A stretch of 64,000 bases of DNA from contig OZ252261.1 in assembly GCA_965249955.1 (NCBI GenBank), positions 2,604,001 to 2,668,000 of the forward strand, written 5' to 3'. The stretch's first letter is position 1, and every line of letters begins with the position of its first letter. Position numbers and translations under genes: made by a program. Below, piece after piece: positions 1-8,835 of the stretch. The notes under the pieces are model-generated. The model searched no databases. It saw only the letters and a program-made list of their open reading frames with translations, and was not told where the DNA came from. This DNA is from SB11 sp965249955 (GTDB lineage Bacteria; Bacteroidota; Bacteroidia; UBA8524).

Positions 1-14
1 TTTAACCTTAAACT

Positions 15-212
15 ATGAAAACAATTAATTTTATAGCACTTGGTATTGGCTTTTTATGGGTGATTACTATGAGTGCTAAACCTATGCTAAGCAATGCTGA
101 AAATTATAAAGTAGGCACAGCAGTAAAAGTGTGCAATGATGAGGCTGGGAAGAGATATAATACACCTACTACCGGCATAACTATAAAAATGTTTATATGC
201 CTAGGGGTGTAG
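15..212 (+). CDS. Possible small exported protein, unknown
   Basis: This is a 65-residue reading frame with an ATG start and a signal-like N-terminus: Lys at position 3, then a hydrophobic run to about residue 19. After that comes a short polar part with a single conserved-looking feature, one Cys at residue 40. I recognise no family. It lies at the window edge, so its promoter cannot be judged. The next gene starts 39 bases after its stop on the same strand. The frame could be chance; the low A+T bias of the second half and the short length keep confidence low. Confidence 0.3.
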   Translation: MKTINFIALGIGFLWVITMSAKPMLSNAENYKVGTAVKVCNDEAGKRYNTPTTGITIKMFICLGV

Positions 213-251
213 TTATGTAACAATACATTAAAACAATTAAACCGTATAACG

Positions 252-842
252 ATGGAAGAACAAATGGACGAAAAACAAAGCTTGCACATCATAACGCAAA
301 TGATAAGCAAAGCAAAAAATAATTTAGGCAATAACAGCTTTTACTTTTTGCTGTGGGGCTGGGCTGTTTTTTTAACAGCAATAGCACATTATATATTGCT
401 GGTGGGACAATGGAAATGGCATTTTTTGCCTTGGCCAATTGGTATGACTGTTACTGCGCTAATTTCTATTGTATACAGCTACCGAGAAGGTAAAAACAAA
501 AAGGCTAAAAGCTATTTGGATAAGTTTTTAGAAACCTTGTGGATTTGTACAACAGTATGCATTGTTTTAGTGTTAGCTATTATTACTAAGATAGCCGACT
601 TTAGAGCATCGTATGCTGCATTGATGATACTGTATGGATTGGGCACAGTAATTACAGGCAGTATAATACAGTTTCGCCCTTTGGTAATAGGGGGTGTTAT
701 AATATGGTGTTGCGCAGCATCGCTTATATGGCTTAATTTTCCCGATGCTTTATTAGCTTTGGCAGTTTCGGTATTAGCAGGCTATATTATCCCTGGTTAT
801 TTGCTTCGTGCAAAGCGTGAAAGAAAGGTACAAACTGCGTAA
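252..842 (+). CDS. Six-helix membrane protein, unknown function
   Basis: The 196-residue product has a short charged N-terminus and about six hydrophobic helices, near residues 30-51, 58-77, 95-113, 120-139, 142-161 and 164-185. It ends in a basic tail (RAKRERK) that probably faces the cytoplasm. I know of no assigned reaction for this kind of protein. It is followed after 19 bases by a winged-helix regulator on the same strand. This membrane-protein plus small-regulator pair recurs in Bacteroidota, so the two probably form one unit. A second ATG lies at 264 and could be the true start. Confidence 0.75.
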   Translation: MEEQMDEKQSLHIITQMISKAKNNLGNNSFYFLLWGWAVFLTAIAHYILLVGQWKWHFLPWPIGMTVTALISIVYSYREGKNKKAKSYLDKFLETLWICTTVCIVLVLAIITKIADFRASYAALMILYGLGTVITGSIIQFRPLVIGGVIIWCCAASLIWLNFPDALLALAVSVLAGYIIPGYLLRAKRERKVQTA

Positions 843-861
843 TTAAATACAAATAGCATTA

Positions 862-1170
862 ATGCTTTTTAAAGAATTAGACCCTATACTTCATTCTCCC
901 CTGCGTTTAGCCGTAATATCATTACTTATTGGGCTAAAGGAGGCCGAATTTACCTATATACGCGAAGCTACAGAGTCTACCGCGGGCAATCTTAGTGTGC
1001 AAATAACAAAACTAAAAGATGCAGGGTATATTGAAGTAGAGAAGAAGTTTAAAAACAACTACCCGCTTACTATTTGCAGGATAACTCAAAATGGGGTTCA
1101 GGCTTTTGAGGCATACGTAAATGCTTTAAAAGGCTACATACAACCCGATATTAAAAAAGATAAAGATTAA
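862..1170 (+). CDS. Winged-helix transcriptional regulator (HTH_34/MarR-like)
   Basis: The 102-residue protein is a single winged-helix domain. The N-terminus (LDPILHSPLRLAVISLL) forms helix 1. A recognition helix lies around residues 40-55 (AGNLSVQITKLKDAGYIE), and the wing follows in the segment containing KKFKNNYP. This matches the small stand-alone DNA-binding proteins of the HTH_34 type, which bind as dimers and carry no ligand domain. It is probably co-transcribed with the upstream membrane protein and may control that unit. Its TAA overlaps the TAA of the convergent oxidoreductase gene by three bases. Confidence 0.85.
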   Translation: MLFKELDPILHSPLRLAVISLLIGLKEAEFTYIREATESTAGNLSVQITKLKDAGYIEVEKKFKNNYPLTICRITQNGVQAFEAYVNALKGYIQPDIKKDKD

Positions 1171-2300
1171 CCTTGTGTAAGCATAGCAGCCAATTGTTCG
1201 CCAGTATGGCTGCCCAGTGCTATGCCCATGCCGTTACAGCCAAAGCCAACCACAATAGCATCGGTAATGGGTTGTACAATAGGCTGCTTATTGGGGCTAA
1301 ATCCCATTATACCTTGCCAGTTTTGTTCAATTTCAAATTCAGTATCAGGCAATATCACCTCTTTTAGTAGGCTTTTAAGTCGGTTTAGTATTATCGGGTT
1401 TTCATCAAACACAGCTGTTTCTTCGTGTTTAAAATCAATATTACGCCCGCCGCCAAATAGCACACGGTTGTTATAGTTTCTAAAATAAAAATAACCTTCA
1501 TCAAAATGGAAAGTGCCTTTAAACTTTAGGTTTTCAATTGGTGATGTAACTAATACCTGTCCACGGCCGGGTTTTATGCCCAGTTCAGGCAAAAATTCGC
1601 CCATTAAAGCATTGGTGCACAAAGCCATTTTAGTGCAGTTAAACTCAATATTTTTATTTAGTTGGTGGTGGTGCACAAAAACACTTACCCCATTTTCGGT
1701 TTCATCAAACTCAATAACCTCAGCCCCATAAATAATTTTTACGCCCAATTGGGTAGCATAGCGGGCAAGGCTATCCATCATTAAGCCAGTATCTATTTGT
1801 CCCTCAAGCGGTGTGTATATTAGGTGGCGGGTATTGGCAAAACCAAATTGGTTTATTTCGTCATCTTTTATATAAAAAACCTGTGTACCAAAGTGGGGTA
1901 AAAGCTGTTGGTTTAATTGCTCTATTTGTGTAGCATCAAAAGTATCATCATCATTAAAAATAAGTTCATACCCACCGTTTTGTTCATAGCCAATTTTATG
2001 ATCGCCAAGTCGGTGGCGAAGCTTTTCTAATCCGTTTTTGCGCTGCAAAGCCAAACGGGCTACTGTTTCTGCATCCGTTAGCTTCATATCCGAAAGCATT
2101 TCGCAAGCTTTGGCAAAACAGGCAAAGCCTGCATTTTTGGTACTAGCCCCCGTAGGAAAAATACCTCTTTCAAGCACCAGTATATTTTTGTCAGGCTGTT
2201 TCTCTTTTATAGAACAGGCTGTAGAAAGACCAGTAATACCTGCTCCAACAATTATTATATCGTACTGCGTAAAAGAATTGTGTTCCCAAAAACTAATCAT
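1167..2300 (-). CDS. FAD-dependent oxidoreductase, DAO family
   Basis: The 377-residue protein has an N-terminal dinucleotide-binding fold with GAGITG at residues 19-24, followed by the acidic strand end (LVLERG) that binds the FAD ribose. The phrase TGASTKNAGFAC is typical of glycine-oxidase/D-amino-acid-oxidase-like enzymes. Near the C-terminus, GIMGFSPNKQPIVQP and GFGCNGMGIALG form the second FAD contact. The family oxidises amines or amino acids, but the substrate cannot be read from the sequence. It stands alone on the minus strand. A distant relative lies in this window at 50625-51686. Confidence 0.85.
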   Translation of the reverse strand: MISFWEHNSFTQYDIIIVGAGITGLSTACSIKEKQPDKNILVLERGIFPTGASTKNAGFACFAKACEMLSDMKLTDAETVARLALQRKNGLEKLRHRLGDHKIGYEQNGGYELIFNDDDTFDATQIEQLNQQLLPHFGTQVFYIKDDEINQFGFANTRHLIYTPLEGQIDTGLMMDSLARYATQLGVKIIYGAEVIEFDETENGVSVFVHHHQLNKNIEFNCTKMALCTNALMGEFLPELGIKPGRGQVLVTSPIENLKFKGTFHFDEGYFYFRNYNNRVLFGGGRNIDFKHEETAVFDENPIILNRLKSLLKEVILPDTEFEIEQNWQGIMGFSPNKQPIVQPITDAIVVGFGCNGMGIALGSHTGEQLAAMLTQG

Positions 2301-2432
2301 AATACAATGTTACACTAAAACTGAAAAATCTTAAAGTTTTCAATCATCGTCTTATCAAAAAGTAGGTTTATCGAGTTTTTTATTGTCAACTAACACTGTT
2401 TATCGTAGTTTACACTAAATATTTTTTTGGCA

Positions 2433-3350
2433 ATGCTAAAAATAGAGAATGTAACAAAACAGTATGCTGAGAAGCTAGCCCTTGATGGCGTAAGTTTTGA
2501 AGTGCCTGATAAAAGCATCTTTGGGCTTTTAGGCCCCAACGGTGCCGGAAAAACATCGTTAATACGTATTATTACTCGTATTACAGGGGCAGATAATGGT
2601 CAGATATTGCTTGACGGAGAACTGCTTAGCAACAAGCACGTAGCGCAAATAGGTTACTTACCCGAAGAGCGTGGACTTTACAAAAAAATGCCTATTGGCG
2701 AACAGGCTTTATACTTTGCCCAATTAAAAGGAATGAGCCGTAAAGCAGCTAAAGATGCCATTGATTATTGGTTTGATAAGTTTGATATTAACAGTTGGCG
2801 CACTAAAAAGGTAGAAGATTTATCAAAAGGAATGCAGCAAAAGGTACAGTTTGTTATCACTGTATTGCACAACCCAAAACTGATAATTTTGGATGAACCT
2901 TTTACGGGTTTCGACCCTGTAAATGCCGAGCTGATTCGCAACGAGATTATAGATTTACGCCAAAAGGGAGCTACCATAATACTATCTACCCACCGTATGG
3001 AATCGGTAGAACAAATGTGTGATAATATTGCGCTGATAAACAACTCGAAAAAGGTGCTAGATGGTAAGCTAAAAGAGATAAAACAAAGCTATAAGTTAAA
3101 TATTTTCGAAGCAATTACCGATAGCTTTGATACCGGTAGGGTACATGGTTTCACTGTTCAAAAAACACAAACTATTGATGATGGGCTGCAAAAAACAGTT
3201 TTTGGGGTGATGGATGAAAATGCACAGCCCAATGCACTTTTGCAACAATTGTTGCCGCTAACCAAAGTACACTCGTTTAATGAGGTATTGCCTACTATAA
3301 ACGATATTTTTATTTCGATAGTAAACCCTAAACAGGAGGCCGCAGTATGA
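2433..3350 (+). CDS. ABC transporter ATP-binding protein (exporter type)
   Basis: This is the ATPase of an ABC-2 exporter. Walker A is GPNGAGKT at residues 34-41, the signature is LSKGMQQ at 130-136, and Walker B is LIILDEP at 150-156, followed by the switch histidine in STHRME. The C-terminal 70 residues match the DUF4162-like extension common in this group. I chose ATG 2433; a TTG lies two codons upstream at 2427 but is less likely. The gene overlaps the permease start by four bases (ATGA), so the two are translationally coupled. The cargo is unknown; NatA-like sodium export or peptide/lipid export are both possible. Confidence 0.93.
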   Translation: MLKIENVTKQYAEKLALDGVSFEVPDKSIFGLLGPNGAGKTSLIRIITRITGADNGQILLDGELLSNKHVAQIGYLPEERGLYKKMPIGEQALYFAQLKGMSRKAAKDAIDYWFDKFDINSWRTKKVEDLSKGMQQKVQFVITVLHNPKLIILDEPFTGFDPVNAELIRNEIIDLRQKGATIILSTHRMESVEQMCDNIALINNSKKVLDGKLKEIKQSYKLNIFEAITDSFDTGRVHGFTVQKTQTIDDGLQKTVFGVMDENAQPNALLQQLLPLTKVHSFNEVLPTINDIFISIVNPKQEAAV

Positions 3351-4666
3351 TGAGACAAATATGGTTAGTAACCCGCCGCGAATACTTGAGCAGGGTGAAA
3401 AAGAAATCGTTTATAATAATGACTCTTTTAGGGCCTTTGCTTATAGCCCTTTTTTATGGTCTTATTTTTTGGATTACTTTTAATGAAAACAGCAAAGAAA
3501 AAGAACGTTTTATACAAGTAATAGACGAGAGTGGAGTTGTACAAGGGAAACTAAAAAACACGGGCTATATAATCTATACCTATACGGATATGGAGGTAGA
3601 CGTGGCACGCAAAATGCTCGATTCATCAAGCTATTATGGTGTACTTCATTTTCCGCCCTCGTTTACGTTAGATAGGCCGGTGGGCATTCAATTATTTACC
3701 CGTGAGCAAAGTAGTATTGCCACCCAAGAGCGGATAGAGAGTAGTATAGCCAAGGAGTTGAAAGACCAGCGTATGGCGAAGGAAGGGCTTAGCAAAGAAA
3801 AAATCGAGAGTCTTGATGTTGATGTAAGCCTTAATGTATTGGTAAACAACGGCAGTGAGGTTGAAAAATCAGAAACGGCTATAGTTACCATAATAGGTTT
3901 TGCCCTCACCTTTCTTATGTACATGTTTGTATTTATGTATGGAGTGCAAGTGATGCGTGGAGTGATGGAAGAAAAAACCAACCGCATAGTTGAGGTGGTA
4001 ATATCAACCGTTCGACCATTTCAACTGATGTTGGGTAAAATATTTGGTATAGCAATGGTGGGGCTTACACAGTTTTTAATTTGGGTATTGCTTGGCGGCG
4101 GTTTAGTTTTTGGGGTAATGTTTGTAATGGGGTCAACCATGGATATGGGTGATGTGCAAAGTGTACAATCGGCTAACCCCGATGCTCAAGAAATGGCCGA
4201 AAAGTTTGCAGAAATAGGCGGCGGAATATCACTGGGAGCGATATTTAAGTATGTAGGTTTTTTCCTTTTCTATTTCATCTTTGGTTACTTAATGTATAGC
4301 GCACTATTTGCCGCAGTGGGCTCGGCGGTAGATGCTGAAACTGATACACAGCAATTTATGCTGCCCATTACTTTGCCTTTGATATTTTCATTTGCGGTAT
4401 CAATATCAGCAATTACCAACGATCCGCATAGTAGTATAGTCTATTGGATGTCTATAATACCGCTTACATCACCTGTTACTATGATGGCGCGATTGCCTTT
4501 TATTGAAGGGCACGAGTGGGATTTAGTATTATCTATGGTGTTGTTGCTAGGTGGTTTTTTGGGTGCAACTTGGCTGGCAGGACGCATATACCGCGTTGGT
4601 ATACTTATGTATGGCAAAAAAGTATCGTACAAAGAGCTGTTTAAATGGATTAGGTATAAGGGGTAA
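3347..4666 (+). CDS. ABC-2 type transporter permease (NatB-like)
   Basis: The 439-residue membrane protein has one N-terminal helix near residues 24-44, then a large extracytoplasmic domain to about residue 180, then five or six further helices. This is the NatB/ABC-2_3 layout. The motif EEKTNRIVEVVISTVRP after the second helix is a hallmark of the family. The start is well supported by an AGGAGG ribosome site at 3334-3339, a Shine-Dalgarno stronger than most in this window. It pairs with the ATPase directly upstream, with a 4-base overlap. The start of the protein (RREYLSRVKKKSFI) is cytoplasmic and basic. Confidence 0.93.
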   Translation: MMRQIWLVTRREYLSRVKKKSFIIMTLLGPLLIALFYGLIFWITFNENSKEKERFIQVIDESGVVQGKLKNTGYIIYTYTDMEVDVARKMLDSSSYYGVLHFPPSFTLDRPVGIQLFTREQSSIATQERIESSIAKELKDQRMAKEGLSKEKIESLDVDVSLNVLVNNGSEVEKSETAIVTIIGFALTFLMYMFVFMYGVQVMRGVMEEKTNRIVEVVISTVRPFQLMLGKIFGIAMVGLTQFLIWVLLGGGLVFGVMFVMGSTMDMGDVQSVQSANPDAQEMAEKFAEIGGGISLGAIFKYVGFFLFYFIFGYLMYSALFAAVGSAVDAETDTQQFMLPITLPLIFSFAVSISAITNDPHSSIVYWMSIIPLTSPVTMMARLPFIEGHEWDLVLSMVLLLGGFLGATWLAGRIYRVGILMYGKKVSYKELFKWIRYKG

Positions 4667-4708
4667 TAATTTTTTCCCACATAATTATTATAGGTTTAAT
4701 GTAGGTTT

Positions 4709-4724
4709 TTGTGATTTTTCACAA
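4709..4724. promoter_or_regulatory. Palindrome resembling a CRP/FNR-type site
   Basis: TTGTGA, four T residues, then TCACAA form a perfect 6-4-6 inverted repeat just upstream of the -7 box of the WD40 gene. It resembles TGTGA-N6-TCACA sites of CRP-family regulators, but the spacer is two bases shorter. It could be an operator. A role as a terminator of the ABC operon is less likely because no T-run follows. Confidence 0.3.
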
Positions 4725-4735
4725 AATACTTAAAG

Positions 4736-4743
4736 TATATTTG
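4736..4743 (+). promoter_or_regulatory. -7 promoter box (TATATTTG) of the WD40 gene
   Basis: TATATTTG matches the Bacteroidota TAnnTTTG box exactly. A TTTG at 4708-4711 could serve as the -33 element, although its 24-base spacer is long. The start codon of the WD40 gene is 44 bases downstream. Confidence 0.5.
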
Positions 4744-4787
4744 TATCTATTTTAACTAATTTGCATTATACTTAGTAGTAATAAACT

Positions 4788-6026
4788 ATGATGATGATAC
4801 TACGCCATATACTACCCACCGCCGCATTACTGCTTTGTATTGTGCAAACAGCTATTGCACAAGAAGTAATTAAAGAGCCTGAAATGGAACTAAAAGGCCA
4901 TATACAGGAGGTTGAAGCATTAACATACTCTCCTGACGGGAAAGTTTTAGTTTCGGGTGGATGGGATAATACCCTTAAAATTTGGAATGCCGAAACCGGC
5001 GAATTGGTTAATAGTTTTAAAGCACACGATGGTTCGATACGCTGCATGGCTTTTAGCCGTGATAGCAAAATGCTTATTACAGGCTCGCGCGATAACTCAA
5101 TAAAAATTTGGGATACTACTTGGAGTGTTAAATACAGCTTATTTGGGCACGTTAATACCATAAACTGCGTACTGATTGACCCTAGTTTGCGTTATGCCTA
5201 TTCAGGCGGGGCTGATGCTTCATTAAAAGTTTGGGATTTGAAAAAGAAAGGCGAATCGCGCACATTAAAAAAATTCGCCCGACCAATAAACTCCATTGCA
5301 GTTAGTATTAGAGGTACAGATATATATGTGGCTACAGAAGGGCCAGAGATATACAATATTAATGTTACCGGAAAAGATAAGAAAAACTTTGTAGGCCATA
5401 CCGATGAAGTGAATGCCCTTGCATACGCGCTAAACAATAAATATCTTATTTCTGGCTCATCAGATAAAACGGCTATAATTTGGAATATACAAAACGGTAA
5501 AATTGAGCAAACCCTTAAAGGGCATACTTGGAAAGTAACCCATGTGGCTTTTTCTATCGACTCTAAATTTGCTATTACAGGTTCTACTGATGGAACTGTG
5601 AAAATGTGGGAGGTAGAAACCGGTAAACTGGTAGCCTCTTTTGAAGCCGAAGTAAACTCTATAAGTGCATTAGCTTTATCTCCTGATATTACCCATATAG
5701 CCAGTGCTGCAATGGTAAATAGTTTTTTGCCTGAGGATAAAAAGTATTTGGTGTATGTGTGGGAAACGGGCGAAGAACCTGAAAGGGTAAAACAAGCGCG
5801 CTTGAGGCAATACAAACAAGATTCAATTCGCTACCTTAAAGATTCAGCAAAAATAGCACAAGACTCGGCTAGGCGTACTTTAGATTCTCTTAAGCAAGCC
5901 GAAAAGCAAAAGCAAATTGAATTGAGGCAAAAACAATTGGAAGAAAAGAAGAAACGCGAAGAGGAGAAAAAGAAGAAAACCGGTGATAGTGGGCAGGCTA
6001 TAGAAGTGCGCGAGGTGTGGCTATAA
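4788..6026 (+). CDS. Exported WD40-repeat protein with charged C-terminal tail
   Basis: The 412-residue protein has a cleavable-looking signal peptide ending at about residue 25 (IVQTAIAQ). Residues 37-320 then carry about seven WD40 blades; clear copies include HIQEVEALTYSPDGK, KIWNAETGELV, GSRDNSIKIWD and GSSDKTAIIWN. The last 85 residues are rich in Lys, Glu and Gln with repeated KDSAK/DSARR motifs and look like a long helix or coiled coil. WD40 propellers act as protein-binding scaffolds; here the signal peptide places it in the envelope. The partner is unknown. It is transcribed alone and meets the convergent gene at 6021-6026. Confidence 0.85.
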   Translation: MMMILRHILPTAALLLCIVQTAIAQEVIKEPEMELKGHIQEVEALTYSPDGKVLVSGGWDNTLKIWNAETGELVNSFKAHDGSIRCMAFSRDSKMLITGSRDNSIKIWDTTWSVKYSLFGHVNTINCVLIDPSLRYAYSGGADASLKVWDLKKKGESRTLKKFARPINSIAVSIRGTDIYVATEGPEIYNINVTGKDKKNFVGHTDEVNALAYALNNKYLISGSSDKTAIIWNIQNGKIEQTLKGHTWKVTHVAFSIDSKFAITGSTDGTVKMWEVETGKLVASFEAEVNSISALALSPDITHIASAAMVNSFLPEDKKYLVYVWETGEEPERVKQARLRQYKQDSIRYLKDSAKIAQDSARRTLDSLKQAEKQKQIELRQKQLEEKKKREEEKKKKTGDSGQAIEVREVWL

Positions 6027-6425
6027 TTTTATATAAACCAAGTCTATAAAGTTGTTTTTTTGTGCATTAAGCACTTTAAGAACTAGGCGTGTATCGGTAA
6101 GCTCTACAACTTCATATTCTCTACCTTCAAGTTGTTCGGCAACTAATATTACCAAAAGTTTCTCGTTTTCATCATAGCTATATACCTCCGTAGGTTTGCC
6201 GTTGCTACTATTGCTAAATATATTCGATTCAGCCGAGAAGATTAGGGTATCTTTTAAAAACTCTTTAATTGCTTTTTCGTGTTTGGGTAATAAAGCCTTA
6301 TTCTCTACCACCCATTTGCCGTGCAATAAGCTTTCAGAAGCAATAGACGCATCGCCTTTGCTTTGGGCTTGTAAAGCAAGCAACGAAAAAAAGAAGATAC
6401 CTATACTTAGTGCAAACTTTTTCAT
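6021..6425 (-). CDS. Small exported protein, possibly lipocalin-like
   Basis: The 134-residue protein has a signal peptide (MKKFALSIGIFFFSLLALQAQ). The mature part contains LLHGKWVVENK near residue 34, then alternating strands ending in LVLKVLN and IDLVYIKL. The G-x-W motif after a short N-terminus and the all-strand pattern resemble lipocalin-like domains of exported Bacteroidota proteins, but the similarity is only by pattern. Its 3' end overlaps the end of the WD40 gene by six bases. Function is unknown. Confidence 0.65.
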   Translation of the reverse strand: MKKFALSIGIFFFSLLALQAQSKGDASIASESLLHGKWVVENKALLPKHEKAIKEFLKDTLIFSAESNIFSNSSNGKPTEVYSYDENEKLLVILVAEQLEGREYEVVELTDTRLVLKVLNAQKNNFIDLVYIKL

Positions 6426-6501
6426 AACTGTTTCTTTATAAAAGACTTTCTACCTGTAAAGATAACAGTTTATTTAATAATGAATAATGCTGCCCAAAGT
6501 A

Positions 6502-8181
6502 TTATTGGGCAACAGTTCCGTGTTTTTCAAGACGCTCCCTCAAATCCAAACGGTGTTTACGGGCAGTGTCTTTAGCAATATCATATCCTGCATCAGCATG
6601 GCGTATCACACCCATCGCAGGGTCGTTGTGCAGTACGCGGTGTAGGCGGCGTTCAGCATCTTCTGTACCGTCGGCTAGTATTACCATACCTGCGTGTATG
6701 CTATACCCCATACCCACACCACCACCGTGGTGTATACTTACCCAACTGGCACCACCGGCAGTATTTATTAAAGAGTTTAGTATAGGCCAATCGGCTATAG
6801 CGTCACTACCATCCATCATAGCTTCTGTTTCGCGGTTGGGCGATGCTACCGAACCTGTATCCAAATGGTCGCGACCAATAACTATTGGGGCTTTTACTTT
6901 ACCTTCTTTTACAAGATTATTAAAAGCAATACCTGCCTTTTCGCGTTCGCCTTGTCCTAGCCAGCAAATACGCGCAGGTAAACCTTGAAACTCTATTTTT
7001 TCTTGAGCCATTTTTATCCAACGGTGCAGGCTTTTATTTTCAGGGAAAAGATCAAGAATTACTTGGTCGGTTACATATATATCATTAGGGTCGCCCGATA
7101 AAGCTGCCCAACGGAAAGGGCCTCTACCTTCGCAAAACTGAGGACGTATAAATGCAGGCACAAAACCAGGGAAATCAAAAGCGTTTGTTACTCCTTTTTC
7201 CAAAGCACGTCCGCGTAGGTTATTACCATAATCAAACGTTATACTGCCTTTTTTCTGAAACTCAAGCATCAACTCCACATGTTTAGCCATACTTTCATAG
7301 CTCAACTCAATATATTTATCGGGGTTGTCTTTGCGTAATCTGTCGGCAGCCTCAGTATCCATAGTATGTGGGTAGTAGCCAATCAAAGGGTCATGCGCGC
7401 TAGTTTGGTCGGTAAGACTATCAGGCACTATGCCTCTATCCATCAGTCGTTGCAATAAGTTTACAGCATTTGCCACCACAGCTATCGATACTGCTTTGCC
7501 TTCTTCTTTGGCACGCAAGGCCATATCAATACCTTCATCAATATTGCGGGTCATTACATCGCAGTAGCGGGTTTGCAAACGTTTGCGTATACGCCATTCT
7601 TCAACCTCAGCGGCTAAACAAACACCTTCATTCATGGTAATAGCAAGCGGTTGTGCGCCGCCCATCCCGCCAAGTCCTGCCGTAACGTTTAATGTTCCTT
7701 TTAGCGTACCACCATAGTGTTGGCGGGCAAGCTCGGCGTAAGTTTCATACGTGCCCTGCACAATTCCTTGCGAGCCTATATATATCCAGCTTCCTGCTGT
7801 CATTTGGCCATACATTATCAGGCCTTTTTTATCCAATTCTCTAAAATGCTCCCAAGTAGCCCATTTGGGCACCAACATACTGTTTGATATCAGCACACGA
7901 GGGGCATCTTTATGGGTAGGCAATATGCCAACGGGTTTGCCGCTTTGTATCAGCAAGGTTTCATCTTCTTCCAAATCACGCAGTGCCTTCACTATCAAAT
8001 CAAGGCTTTCCCAATTACGGGCAGCCTTGCCAAGTCCTCCGTATACTATAAGGTCTTCGGGGCGTTCGGCCACTTCACTGTCAAGGTTGTTCATCAACAT
8101 ACGCAAAGCGGCTTCTTGTACCCAGCCTTTGCAGGTTAGTTTGTTTCCTGTTGGTGTTTTTATATCGTTTATGCTAATCAT
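6502..8181 (-). CDS. hutU: Urocanate hydratase
   Basis: HutU adds water to urocanate to give imidazolone propionate, the second step of histidine breakdown, in the cytoplasm with tightly bound NAD. The 559-residue length is normal for the family. The start ISINDIKTPTGNK, the glycine-rich NAD site (AGLGGMGGAQPLA), and the conserved Cys segment GLPARICWLGQGER are all present. I chose ATG 8181, where the family usually begins; the frame stays open 13 codons further upstream. hutH is 7.4 kb away in another unit, and hutI and the last enzyme are not in the window. It is divergent from a Fur-family gene. Confidence 0.97.
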   Translation of the reverse strand: MISINDIKTPTGNKLTCKGWVQEAALRMLMNNLDSEVAERPEDLIVYGGLGKAARNWESLDLIVKALRDLEEDETLLIQSGKPVGILPTHKDAPRVLISNSMLVPKWATWEHFRELDKKGLIMYGQMTAGSWIYIGSQGIVQGTYETYAELARQHYGGTLKGTLNVTAGLGGMGGAQPLAITMNEGVCLAAEVEEWRIRKRLQTRYCDVMTRNIDEGIDMALRAKEEGKAVSIAVVANAVNLLQRLMDRGIVPDSLTDQTSAHDPLIGYYPHTMDTEAADRLRKDNPDKYIELSYESMAKHVELMLEFQKKGSITFDYGNNLRGRALEKGVTNAFDFPGFVPAFIRPQFCEGRGPFRWAALSGDPNDIYVTDQVILDLFPENKSLHRWIKMAQEKIEFQGLPARICWLGQGEREKAGIAFNNLVKEGKVKAPIVIGRDHLDTGSVASPNRETEAMMDGSDAIADWPILNSLINTAGGASWVSIHHGGGVGMGYSIHAGMVILADGTEDAERRLHRVLHNDPAMGVIRHADAGYDIAKDTARKHRLDLRERLEKHGTVAQ

Positions 8182-8217
8182 ATTAATCGTGCTTTGGCTT
8201 TGTAAACAAAAGAGCTG

Positions 8218-8250
8218 CAAAAATAGTTCAAATATTACTAAGCCGTCAAA
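8218..8250 (-). promoter_or_regulatory. Promoter of hutU
   Basis: On the minus strand, TTTG (8250-8247) and TATTTTTG (8225-8218) are separated by 21 bases, which fits the Bacteroidota -33/-7 pattern. The predicted transcript start leaves a leader of about 30 bases before the hutU ATG at 8181. Confidence 0.6.
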
Positions 8251-8265
8251 TTGTATTAGCTGTAT

Positions 8266-8273
8266 TATATTTG
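8266..8273 (+). promoter_or_regulatory. -7 box (TATATTTG) of the Fur-family gene
   Basis: An exact TAnnTTTG box ends only seven bases before the ATG at 8281, so the transcript should start at or within a few bases of the start codon. No good -33 TTTG is seen at the usual distance. Confidence 0.5.
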
Positions 8274-8280
8274 TTGAGCT

Positions 8281-8709
8281 ATGCTACAACATGCCGAAAA
8301 AGTGAATCAAACCTTGCGCAGCCACAAACTGCGCATAACCGAAACCCGCCAAAAAGTATTGGTGGCTTTTATTAACGGACACAAAGCACTAAAGCAAACG
8401 GACTTGGAGAACACGTTGGGCAATAGTTTTGACCGTGTAACTATTTACCGTACGTTAAACTCGTTTTTAGAAAACGGCATAATACACAAAATACCCGATG
8501 ATGGGGGAGTGGCGCAATATGCGCTATGTGAAAACTGCACTGAACACGCCCACCACGATGAACACATACATTTTAAATGTACTGTTTGCCATAAGCTGGA
8601 ATGCCTTGATCATTATACCGTACCCAAGTTTGAAGTGCCGCAAGGCTATACTGTGCAAACTGCCGATTTGTTGGTAACGGGTGTGTGTGGGGAGTGTGCT
8701 GCTACATAG
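8281..8709 (+). CDS. Fur-family metal-responsive repressor
   Basis: The 142-residue protein has the Fur layout. A winged-helix DNA-binding half covers residues 1-85 (LRITETRQKVL, then DRVTIYRTLNSFLENGIIHKI). The dimer/metal half follows, with a His-rich stretch (HAHHDEHIHF) and two CxxC pairs (CTVC and CGEC) that would hold structural zinc. The protein could be Fur, Zur or PerR; the motifs visible do not decide. Divergent hutU shares the intergenic region, so this regulator could affect hutU, but no palindromic Fur box is evident to me. The predicted transcript has almost no leader. Confidence 0.9.
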   Translation: MLQHAEKVNQTLRSHKLRITETRQKVLVAFINGHKALKQTDLENTLGNSFDRVTIYRTLNSFLENGIIHKIPDDGGVAQYALCENCTEHAHHDEHIHFKCTVCHKLECLDHYTVPKFEVPQGYTVQTADLLVTGVCGECAAT

Positions 8710-8835
8710 TTTTATAACATTGGCACTATAATGTTTTTTTGTTCCTTTTAAAATTAATTGCTTTTTTTCATCTCATTACAACCTGCCGACTTAAAATCTC
8801 GTTTCAACTAATAAGAACGGAAAAACTCCCCTGCT

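Noticed and set aside
5198..5815. Long minus-strand frame of about 205 codons inside the WD40 gene
   Set aside because: It lies fully antisense to a clear WD40 protein, and the sequence (Ser/Ala/Val-rich) has no family words; it mirrors the codon pattern of the real gene.
7751..8305. Plus-strand frame of 184 codons opposite hutU
   Set aside because: It is antisense to urocanate hydratase, which is certain, and crosses the hutU/Fur promoters.
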